DNA of 57,097 bases from Shouchella shacheensis. Its GTDB lineage: Bacteria; Bacillota; Bacilli; Bacillales; Bacillaceae_D. Shown in pieces: positions 34,564 to 41,773 of the stretch. The stretch lies in assembly GCF_001484965.1 (NCBI RefSeq), contig NZ_LLYY01000029.1, positions 1 to 57,097 of the forward strand. The letters run 5' to 3'. The notes below the pieces were generated by a model, which saw only the letters and a program-made list of their open reading frames with translations, was not told the origin of the DNA and searched no databases. Position 1 is the first letter of the stretch. The number at the start of each line of letters is the position of its first letter. Position numbers and translations under genes: made by a program.

Positions 34564-35241
34564 ATGTTTAGATTTTTTAACCGCGTACGTACCATTATAT
34601 CATCGGAATTGAATTCGTTGTTAAACAAAGCGGAAGACCCAGGAAAAATGCTCAATCAATTCATCAAAGACATGGAGCAGGACATTTTTGAAGTGGAAAC
34701 CGCCATCGCTAAGCAATTGAGCAATAAAAAACTCGTGGAAAAACAGTACGAGAACGTAGCTGCGCTCGTCATAAAACGAGAACAGCAAGCCATGAAGGCA
34801 TTAAAATCAGGGGATGAAGGCCTGGCACGCCGTGTGCTTGAAGACAAACAGAAGCAGCAAGATCAGGCAGACTCGCTAAGGCTGACAGTTGAAGAAGCGG
34901 AGCGACTGTCCGAGGAACTAAAAGAGAAGCTACGTGAGATGAAAGACGAATACCAAGAGATGAAAATGAAGAGGCGCTCGCTAACCACGCGGTCGGAAAG
35001 TGCCAAAGCTCGCATGAAGGTAAACCAATCCCTCTCGAGCGTTGGTGATGGTGCGAAGAACGGGTTTGAGCGCATGGAGGAGAAAGTGCTACAACATGAA
35101 GCAGAAGCAGAGTCTTCGGATGAACTGCGGAACGCGAACAAATCTCTCGACGTCGAACTTTCCACGCTTGAGAGTGCAAGTGGCGTTGACAAAGAACTCG
35201 CAGCGATGAAAGCAAAGCTTCAGAACAAAGAGGAGGAATAG
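34564..35241 (+). CDS. pspA: PspA/IM30-family membrane stress protein
   Basis: A 225-aa, almost wholly alpha-helical coiled-coil protein. The N-terminal amphipathic helix MFRFFNRVRTIISSELNSLL and EDPGKMLNQFIKDMEQDI are the PspA/LiaH/Vipp1 signature. These proteins assemble on the inner face of the membrane under envelope stress and are made when the membrane is perturbed. ATG preceded by AAGGAGG. It is convergent with a TPM-domain surface protein gene, a type of protein often associated with PspA. Confidence 0.92.
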   Translation: MFRFFNRVRTIISSELNSLLNKAEDPGKMLNQFIKDMEQDIFEVETAIAKQLSNKKLVEKQYENVAALVIKREQQAMKALKSGDEGLARRVLEDKQKQQDQADSLRLTVEEAERLSEELKEKLREMKDEYQEMKMKRRSLTTRSESAKARMKVNQSLSSVGDGAKNGFERMEEKVLQHEAEAESSDELRNANKSLDVELSTLESASGVDKELAAMKAKLQNKEEE

Positions 35242-35309
35242 AAAGGTGGTTTTCAAGCACAAGGAAAAGCTCATCTTTCTAGAGTCGAGTGCTTTGTCCG
35301 CTGGCCGTT

Positions 35310-35936
35310 TCATGTTTTGCGTTGAGCAGCTTTGTTCCGACGTTTGTTCCACATAAGGAAAAAGATCCCTATGAGAATAGCCGTTCCTGATAGACCTATG
35401 ATCCACCCCAATCCATCCCCATCCCCTGTCTGTGGTACGGAGGCAGGGGCAGCTCCTTGTTCTTCTTCGGCCTTCCTCTCTTGATAGAGTCCCTCGACCG
35501 TCGATAACAAGGAAATGAGCCCTCCTTCTACTCCGCCGTGTTCATAACCAGAAAAGAATGCTTCATCAATGAGCGTCCCGTACGGGTCACTTCCGCCGAA
35601 CTTAGCCACTGTGCGGTCAAACTCTGACTCGCCCCAAGCATGAACGAAGGCCTCTTCCTCTTCCATGCTTACAACAATGACCGCATCCACGGTCCCGGAA
35701 TCCTGATGGAGTTTTTGGGCCACTTCTTTAATCGTTTTTCCACCAAGCGTCTCCAACGTGAAAATACTGTAATGGAACGCTGAATGTTCCGTTTCTTGTT
35801 CAATAGATGAAAGTGCAAAGTTGGAGAGTTCTTGTGCATCGTCCACAATTCGCACTTCTGCGTATGCCATGCTTTGTCCCAGCAAACATAGGATGAATAG
35901 CGTACATATCGTCACTCGCCTAAACAGTTGCCTCAT
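35310..35936 (-). CDS. TPM-domain surface protein with VPQTG sorting tail
   Basis: A 208-aa exported protein. It has a signal peptide (RRVTICTLFILCLLGQSMAY) and a TPM-like domain of about 110 residues (VRIVDDAQELSNFALSSIEQ, VDAVIVVSMEEEEAFVHAWG). A Glu/Ala-rich linker precedes a C-terminal sorting-type tail: VPQTG, a hydrophobic segment and the basic end KRRNKAAQRKT. VPQTG departs from LPxTG at the first position, as does MPQTG at the right end of the window. I chose the ATG at 35936 after TAGGGGGAAAG. A plausible substrate for the sortase at 56 kb. Confidence 0.75.
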   Translation of the reverse strand: MRQLFRRVTICTLFILCLLGQSMAYAEVRIVDDAQELSNFALSSIEQETEHSAFHYSIFTLETLGGKTIKEVAQKLHQDSGTVDAVIVVSMEEEEAFVHAWGESEFDRTVAKFGGSDPYGTLIDEAFFSGYEHGGVEGGLISLLSTVEGLYQERKAEEEQGAAPASVPQTGDGDGLGWIIGLSGTAILIGIFFLMWNKRRNKAAQRKT

Positions 35937-36145
35937 CTGCTTTCCCCCTAAACCTTGTTGCACCTTTTCTAGCATACATGAAATACGACCTTTACGGTAC
36001 AAAAGTTCCCAAGATTTTTCACATTTTGGAGTTGGGAAAGTCTAGCAGAGAATTGTTACGATCCAAATTTCCTTCAACGCTTCTTCCTAGTATAATAGAG
36101 CTGACTCTCTTCGAAGCCAACCTTCTTAAAAAAGGACTGATGCAG

Positions 36146-36712
36146 ATGAAACCTCGTTGCGCTTGGGTGAATCATGACCCTTTGTATATCGATTACCACG
36201 ACCATGAATGGGGCCGCCCATTATACGATGACCAGAAATTGTTCGAGCTTTTAATGCTTGAAGGCATGCAGGCAGGCTTAAGTTGGTACACGATCCTCAA
36301 AAAAAGGAAGGCCTTTCGCGAAGCTTTCGACGATTTCCTCCCAGAAAAAATCACTACCTATAACGAGGATAAAATCTCAGAACTGATGAAAAACAAAGCC
36401 ATCATTCGAAACAGACGCAAGATTGAAGCCGTCATTCAAAACGCTCGCGTCTACCAAGGTATCCAATCAAGAGGGATTCCCTTTTCCACGTACATTTGGT
36501 CCTTCACAAATGGTGAACCACTCGTTTTTTACAGAAAAACAATCGATGACGTCCCAGTAATGACACCCGAATCAGAACTTATGAGCAAACAATTAAAGCA
36601 GGCGGGGATGAAGTTTGTCGGCCCCACCATTTGCTATGCCTTCATGCAAGCGGCAGGGCTTGTCAATGATCACACGGCAGATTGTTTTCTCTCTCCACGC
36701 CCTTCGCCTTAA
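36146..36712 (+). CDS. tag: DNA-3-methyladenine glycosylase I
   Basis: A 188-aa base-excision repair enzyme removing 3-methyladenine from alkylated DNA. Zinc-binding residues frame the protein: CAWVNHDPLYIDYHDHEWG at the N terminus (Cys, His) and NDHTADCF at the C terminus (His, Cys). The helix-hairpin-helix region and LEGMQAGLSWYTILKKRKAF are typical. Length matches Escherichia coli Tag. Of two ATGs, 36146 is better spaced from AAAAAGGA. Single gene. Confidence 0.94.
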   Translation: MKPRCAWVNHDPLYIDYHDHEWGRPLYDDQKLFELLMLEGMQAGLSWYTILKKRKAFREAFDDFLPEKITTYNEDKISELMKNKAIIRNRRKIEAVIQNARVYQGIQSRGIPFSTYIWSFTNGEPLVFYRKTIDDVPVMTPESELMSKQLKQAGMKFVGPTICYAFMQAAGLVNDHTADCFLSPRPSP

Positions 36713-36809
36713 GACAAAGTTGCGCTTGTCTACAAAGAAGATCAAACTTATAATGAAGTGAAAACTTCATAGCTCTTAGATGTAAAAGAAAAAAGCTGGT
36801 GATAGCTTC

Positions 36810-37181
36810 ATGAGGACTCAAACAAAGTGGATCCTTGCGTTTTTCCTAGCGTTCGTTGGGTTTTTACTTGTCTGCGGGCTCTATATTCATGAACGGCAAA
36901 AGATCATTACCACAGACGAACTTCTTTCCGCGGCAAGTACTGCTGATCGGGAGGATGTTCATTCGTATTTTAGTCGAGAATTACAAGCGCAACTCAGAGA
37001 GGAGGAGTTTCGTGATTTCAAGCATTTCCTTCAAGCAGAGTTAGACCAAACCACACCAACCCTTACGCTTCAGGGAGAAGAGCGAACGTTCGTTATCGAA
37101 TTTAGGCACCGAGGGGACCGGACCATCGAAATCGTTTCAGTGAAAATAGTTCCAGTCGAACAGCGGAACTTAACCCCGTAA
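36810..37181 (+). CDS. Hypothetical membrane-anchored protein, 123 aa
   Basis: One N-terminal membrane segment (WILAFFLAFVGFLLVCGLYI) followed by about 95 extracytoplasmic residues of mixed charge, helical first (TADREDVHSYFSRELQAQLR) and then beta-rich (ERTFVIEFRHRGDRTIEIVS). The outer part resembles small export-side domains that need a lipid or membrane anchor, but no family is recognised. The Shine-Dalgarno is weak. A truncated type B repeat starts 2 bp after the stop. Confidence 0.6.
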   Translation: MRTQTKWILAFFLAFVGFLLVCGLYIHERQKIITTDELLSAASTADREDVHSYFSRELQAQLREEEFRDFKHFLQAELDQTTPTLTLQGEERTFVIEFRHRGDRTIEIVSVKIVPVEQRNLTP

Positions 37182-37182
37182 A

Positions 37183-37255
37183 CCGAAATGCGCAGGCGGG
37201 TCGAACAGAAGCGCGAGTTTTGGAGGGCCTGGACTGAAAAATCTCGGAGCTAGAC
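37183..37255 (+). repeat. Intergenic repeat, type B, copy 6 (internally deleted)
   Basis: The 5' part (CCGAAATGCGCAGGCGGGTC) and the 3' end (AATCTCGGAGCTAGACA) are joined with the centre missing. Confidence 0.75.
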
Positions 37256-37262
37256 ATAAAAA

Positions 37263-37292
37263 GATCAACTCTCCTAACACCGAGAGTTGATC
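37263..37292. terminator. Terminator of the MDR gene
   Basis: The 11-bp arms GATCAACTCTC/GAGAGTTGATC flank an 8-nt loop, 9 nt beyond the stop of the leftward gene. On the minus strand TTTTTAT follows. Confidence 0.8.
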
Positions 37293-37300
37293 CACTTCTT

Positions 37301-38311
37301 TTATTGAAAGCCTTCCACTGCCAGCTTCCCAATCATCTGGCCTTCTTCCAAGATCGCATGTGCTTCTTTCATGGTTTGCGCATTAATTGGGCTAAGCCGC
37401 TTTGTGAGGGTGTGTTTCAGCTGACCCTCATCAAACAGTTGGCTCATCCTTGTTAACATTTGGTGCTGCTCGATCCTGTCTTCGGTCTGGAACATGGGAC
37501 GGGTGAACATGAACTCCCAGGAGAACGTGACGCTCTTGCTGCGAATCGCTGTCATATCAAGCATTTGCTGATTCTCCACAATCGAGCAAATTTTCCCTTG
37601 AGGCTTGATTGACTCGGCCATCCCCTCCCAGTGCCCGTCTGTATCGTTCAAGCAAAGAATGTAGTCAACGCCCTCAAACCCTTCATTCTTAAGCTGAGGC
37701 CATAAACGCTCTCGGTGATTAATGACATGGTCCGCCCCCATGCTGTAACACCAATTTTCGGTTTCGTGACGAGAAGCTGTAGCAACGACCGTTAACCCCG
37801 AACGGGAAGCAAGTTGAATCGCAATGGAACCTACTCCTCCCGCACCACCGATGATGAGAATCGACTTTCCACGATCCTCTTCCGTCACTTCCAATCGATC
37901 ATACAAAGACTCCCAAGCGGTAATGGAGGTAAGGGGCATAGCTGCTGCTTCCGTGAACGTTAGGCTTTCCGGTTTCTTCCCGACAATCTGCTCATCCACA
38001 ATTTGATATTCAGCGTTTGAGCCTTGCCTAGTGACATCGCCCGCATAATAGACCTCATCGCCCACCTCAAAAAGCGAGCAGTCCTCTCCCACTTCCTTGA
38101 CAACACCGCTTGCATCAAATCCGAGAATGCGAAGGTCTTCTTCCTGTTTGTCTTTCGGCGCGCGCTGTTTCGTATCCACAGGGTTCACCGACACCGCCTT
38201 CACCTCGATAAGAAGGTCACGTCCTTTTGGTGACGGTGTAGCAAGCTCTTCATCCACTAAGCTATTTTCCTTCTCAATCGGTAAATATTCATACAAGCCA
38301 ATTGCTTTCAT
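37301..38311 (-). CDS. Zinc-type alcohol dehydrogenase-like / quinone oxidoreductase (MDR family)
   Basis: A 336-aa medium-chain dehydrogenase/reductase. The GroES-like half has VKAVSVNPVDTKQRAP and ILGFDASGVVKEVG; the nucleotide-binding motif is IIGGAGGVGSIAIQLA. Structural and catalytic zinc cysteines of true alcohol dehydrogenases are not apparent, so it belongs to the zinc-free quinone/enone reductase side, using NADPH. Substrate unknown. Monocistronic. Confidence 0.87.
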   Translation of the reverse strand: MKAIGLYEYLPIEKENSLVDEELATPSPKGRDLLIEVKAVSVNPVDTKQRAPKDKQEEDLRILGFDASGVVKEVGEDCSLFEVGDEVYYAGDVTRQGSNAEYQIVDEQIVGKKPESLTFTEAAAMPLTSITAWESLYDRLEVTEEDRGKSILIIGGAGGVGSIAIQLASRSGLTVVATASRHETENWCYSMGADHVINHRERLWPQLKNEGFEGVDYILCLNDTDGHWEGMAESIKPQGKICSIVENQQMLDMTAIRSKSVTFSWEFMFTRPMFQTEDRIEQHQMLTRMSQLFDEGQLKHTLTKRLSPINAQTMKEAHAILEEGQMIGKLAVEGFQ

Positions 38312-38566
38312 TTAGATCCCCTCCAACTGTTCTTAGTCCCTGTGTAGCCTTTTGTCACAAATTCAAACATGTAGTTTTTTAGTATAGCACAAGGGTCGGC
38401 ATGATGAGATGGAGCGGTGTCAATAATTTACCACCCAAGCCTGCATTCCCTGTTCGTGTCTCCATCAAGCTCCTTCCTTCCGAAGCAATGTAGAACAAAA
38501 AACATCTTCCGTTTCCCTAAATCATTCGCTATACTTGAAACAAGCTTCGAGAAAGGAGGAGACTAG

Positions 38567-38836
38567 ATGACGGACGATCAATTTCGACAAGTGATGATTG
38601 CTTTTAATGAGTTAAGTGGGCATATGCAGGAAATGCGAGGAGATATTGCTGAGCTCAAGGAAGATGTGACCGTGCTTAAAAAAGATGTAGCCGTACTCAA
38701 GAAAGATGTGTCTGTCCTTAAAGAAGACAGCAAAGAACTTAAGACACACGCAGAAGAAACGAACAAAACACTCCATTATATTCAAGCAAAACTAATCGAA
38801 CACGACCGCGATATCTTCACGTTAAAACATTCCTAA
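38567..38836 (+). CDS. Small coiled-coil protein, 89 aa
   Basis: A soluble, highly charged helix. Residues about 26-55 are four near-identical heptads (LKEDVTV, LKKDVAV, LKKDVSV, LKEDSKE) with Leu/Val at core positions, a parallel coiled coil. The DNA of the heptads is also repetitive, so the copy number may vary. AAAGGAGGAG precedes the ATG, and TATACT lies 40 nt upstream. Similar short proteins are common in Bacillaceae, with no known function. Confidence 0.7.
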   Translation: MTDDQFRQVMIAFNELSGHMQEMRGDIAELKEDVTVLKKDVAVLKKDVSVLKEDSKELKTHAEETNKTLHYIQAKLIEHDRDIFTLKHS

Positions 38837-38863
38837 TCCACCCGTTCCCTATTCCAAAAAACC

Positions 38864-38890
38864 AGACCCCTTCCGGTTAAGAAGGGGTCT
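38864..38890. terminator. Bidirectional terminator
   Basis: The arms AGACCCCTTC/GAAGGGGTCT around CGGTTAA. It separates the coiled-coil gene from the end of the convergent fdh operon. Confidence 0.8.
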
Positions 38891-38916
38891 ATTTGCTGCC
38901 TCTTTTTTAGGTTACC

Positions 38917-39720
38917 TTAGTCCTTTAACGGCAAGACGATGCGCTCTGGCTGCGTGTACACATTTAGAGAGTCATTGCGAATAAACCCCACCGTCGTAAT
39001 CTCAAGCTCCTCTGCTAACTCGAGCGCTCTTTCGGTTGGGGCGGATTTCGACAGGACGACCTCACAGCCGATTTTTGCTACTTTCAGGAGAATTTCTGAT
39101 GAGATTCGACCACTAAAAACAAGCAGCTTGTCCTGTAAGGAGATGGCGTGCTTCAGACAGTAGCCGTAAATCTTGTCAAGTGCGTTGTGCCTTCCGATGT
39201 CCATACGCATAAGGACGATCCCATTCACATCACAGAGGGCGGCGTTATGCACGCCCCCCGTTTTCTTAAACGTCGCAGCGGAGCTTTGCATCTCCCGCAT
39301 CAACCGAAAACAGTCGTCCGGTGAAAGGGACATGCCTCTGCTCGTCATTTTCTTTGCTGCCATTGCATCACTAGCAAACACAAACCCTTGCCTACTTGCC
39401 CCGCAACAGGAAGTGATATAGCGTTTGTTTTGTAGGTTTTGGTATAAAGGATTAAGCTTTCCGGTCTTTATATGAACAAAGCCTTTCTTTTCATCCACCC
39501 ACATGTCATCAATATCTTCGTACTTGCGAATCACTCGTTCCGAGGCTAAATAGCCAATCGCCATGTCTTCTATAAATTCTGGCGTACAAACCATTGTCAC
39601 AAATTCTTCCCCATTAATCTTAATCGTGACAGGGGATTCTGTAGCAACGGTGTCCTCGACCCACTCTGCGCTTCCTTGAGAGTACCGCAAAATGGGGCGT
39701 GTTTTTTCGATTTCGTTCAC
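38917..39720 (-). CDS. fdhD: Formate dehydrogenase accessory sulfurtransferase FdhD
   Basis: A 267-aa protein that carries sulfur to the molybdenum cofactor of formate dehydrogenase, making it active. The cysteine pair is in RYITSCCGASRQGF; FKKTGGVHNAALCDVNGIVL and MDIGRHNALDKIYGY are conserved cofactor-binding blocks. GTG start with GAAGGTG upstream. Last gene of the formate dehydrogenase group, 17 nt after the transporter gene. Confidence 0.95.
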   Translation of the reverse strand: MNEIEKTRPILRYSQGSAEWVEDTVATESPVTIKINGEEFVTMVCTPEFIEDMAIGYLASERVIRKYEDIDDMWVDEKKGFVHIKTGKLNPLYQNLQNKRYITSCCGASRQGFVFASDAMAAKKMTSRGMSLSPDDCFRLMREMQSSAATFKKTGGVHNAALCDVNGIVLMRMDIGRHNALDKIYGYCLKHAISLQDKLLVFSGRISSEILLKVAKIGCEVVLSKSAPTERALELAEELEITTVGFIRNDSLNVYTQPERIVLPLKD

Positions 39721-39737
39721 GTATTTACACCTTCATT

Positions 39738-41009
39738 TCATTGAGCTTCCACAGACTGCTGCTGGCGAACCTTCCGTATGTTCAAGCGAATAAGAAGAGA
39801 AATCACCAGGGCAACCACAAATGCTGCAGTAAAAATATACATCGTGAGTGAATAGCTTGCGGTCGCCTCATGAATCCATGCTGTAATCAAAGGACCCGCC
39901 AGGCCTGCGGCCGCCCACGCTGTTAAAATATATCCATGGATCGCTCCAAGCTGTTTGGTCCCGAACAAATCGCCAATATATGCTGGGATCGACGCAAACC
40001 CACCACCATAACAGGACAGGATAATAAAGATGAGTAGCTGAAAGACAAGGGCGTTGGTCACGTTCGGTAAGAGAAAGAAAGCGACGGTCTGAATCGCAAA
40101 AAAAGTTGTATAGACATTCGGACGCCCAATATAATCGGAGACCGAAGCCCAGCCAATCCGACCAAATCCGTTAAACAGACCCATGACACCCACCATTGTA
40201 GCTGCGGCCGCTGCACTTAATCCAGCGATTTGCTGAGCCATTGGCGAAGCAACGGAAATAATCGCAATTCCGCACGTCACATTGATAAACAACATCAACC
40301 AAAGCGCCCAGAAACGAATGGTTTTTACCGCTTGATTCGCCGTAAGCTGGGTGAGGTCCCCCTGTACCTTCTTTTCCTTCTTTTTGCTCTTCTTGTCGTC
40401 CTGTTTCTTCATTCCAGCCGGCACCCAATCTTTAGGTGGTGGCGCGAGGTACAAAGACGAAACCATCATGACGATAAAGTAAATCGCTCCAAGTAAGTAA
40501 AACGTGTTGCTAATGCCGACACTTCCAATTAATGCTTCCATCACTGGACTCGCAATCAAAGAAGCAAAGCCAAAGCCCATAATGGCTAGCCCCGTCGCCA
40601 ACCCTCTCCGGTCAGGAAACCATTTAACAAGAGAGGAAACGGGCGTTATGTAACCGATTCCAAGTCCGGTCCCAGCAAGAGCTCCGTAAAAGAAATACAA
40701 AAGGTAAAGAGAGCCAACCTGGTCCGCCAGCCCTGAGCCAATCATTCCTACTCCAAAGCAGATCGTCGCAATGATCCCTGATTTTCTCGGGCCATATTTC
40801 TCAACAAAATGCCCCATAAACGCGGCCGACAACCCTAAAAATAAAATCGCGATACTGAAGGTTAACTGAACTTCACTTAACCCCCACCCATGCTTCTCAC
40901 CGAGAGGGTTCGTGAATACACTCCATGAATAAACCGAACCGATCGAAATATGAATACCGACCGCTGCAAGCGCAATTAGCCAGCGGTTTTTTGTTTTGTT
41001 TGTGCCCAT
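39738..41009 (-). CDS. OFA-family MFS transporter (oxalate/formate antiporter type)
   Basis: A 423-aa twelve-segment major facilitator of the oxalate-formate antiporter (OFA) family. GSVYSWSVFTNPLGEKHGWG after the first helix and GLGIGYITPVSSLVKWFPDR in the loop after helix 4 are family hallmarks. A basic cytoplasmic loop (KKQDDKKSKKKEKKVQGD) lies mid-protein. Between yrhD-like and fdhD genes it probably imports formate, or exchanges it with oxalate, for the dehydrogenase. Substrate inferred from context. Confidence 0.87.
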   Translation of the reverse strand: MGTNKTKNRWLIALAAVGIHISIGSVYSWSVFTNPLGEKHGWGLSEVQLTFSIAILFLGLSAAFMGHFVEKYGPRKSGIIATICFGVGMIGSGLADQVGSLYLLYFFYGALAGTGLGIGYITPVSSLVKWFPDRRGLATGLAIMGFGFASLIASPVMEALIGSVGISNTFYLLGAIYFIVMMVSSLYLAPPPKDWVPAGMKKQDDKKSKKKEKKVQGDLTQLTANQAVKTIRFWALWLMLFINVTCGIAIISVASPMAQQIAGLSAAAAATMVGVMGLFNGFGRIGWASVSDYIGRPNVYTTFFAIQTVAFFLLPNVTNALVFQLLIFIILSCYGGGFASIPAYIGDLFGTKQLGAIHGYILTAWAAAGLAGPLITAWIHEATASYSLTMYIFTAAFVVALVISLLIRLNIRKVRQQQSVEAQ

Positions 41010-41113
41010 CCGTGTTTCCCCTTTCCAAGGAAGTTGCTATAAAGTACTTAAGAGTGCAGGTGTCCACTGCCTATTGAGATTCACTGATACAGTGGACACC
41101 GTGTAGCGTTCGA

Positions 41114-41773
41114 TTATTTTTTCAACACGAACGGGAGTGCCAGTAGCGAGACGCCTGCCGCGATAAGGTACCACTTACGGGGGGATCGCTCCCTTTCAGA
41201 GGCACGAGAATGACTTTCTCGTTTTGAAGTCGTTTCTACCTTTTCCCCTTGCCTTCGTTCCTTCTGAGGGGTGGACTCATTTGTTTTTTCTCTGTCCTCT
41301 TGGTTGACACCGAGCCCCTGTAAAAAGGTGACCGCTACGTTCATTCCCTCAATAACTTCCGGATCTTTCAAGGAGCGAAGAAGGGTCAAATAGCCCCCTC
41401 CTTCTTTTCCTTGATGCTCGTAGTCAGCCACTCTGGCAATACCTGTATTGACTTTCAGAATAAGCGGTTCCAGTTCTTGAACATTCAGCGTCCCCAAAGT
41501 TCCAAACATCAGCAGCACATTCTTTATCGAGCGTGTCATCTCGGGTGTGTCGACCGTTTTAACAAGAGTTTCCAGCACCTGATCCCCTTGACCGACGAGG
41601 GCGTTTAAGGTATTCCACACCTCTCGGTCCTGCAGTCGCTTCATGAGCGCAAAGACGTCTTCAATCACTTCTTTGTGTTCAGCGAGCGTTTCTCCAAGTT
41701 GCTCAATGTCGCGCCTCTGTTTTTCCTCTTCACTTAGCTCCATGCGATGGATCACGCTTGTCCCCTTAGCCAT
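41114..41773 (-). CDS. DUF1641 protein, YrhD-like
   Basis: A 219-aa protein with the DUF1641 region (about residues 30-145; LQDREVWNTLNALVGQGDQV), a charged low-complexity stretch (about 155-195) and one C-terminal membrane segment (WYLIAAGVSLLALPFVLKK). B. subtilis yrhD has the same place next to its formate dehydrogenase gene yrhE. The ATG overlaps the fdhF stop by 8 nt, so the two are co-translated. The C-terminal anchor may hold the dehydrogenase at the membrane; that is inference. Confidence 0.85.
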   Translation of the reverse strand: MAKGTSVIHRMELSEEEKQRRDIEQLGETLAEHKEVIEDVFALMKRLQDREVWNTLNALVGQGDQVLETLVKTVDTPEMTRSIKNVLLMFGTLGTLNVQELEPLILKVNTGIARVADYEHQGKEGGGYLTLLRSLKDPEVIEGMNVAVTFLQGLGVNQEDREKTNESTPQKERRQGEKVETTSKRESHSRASERERSPRKWYLIAAGVSLLALPFVLKK

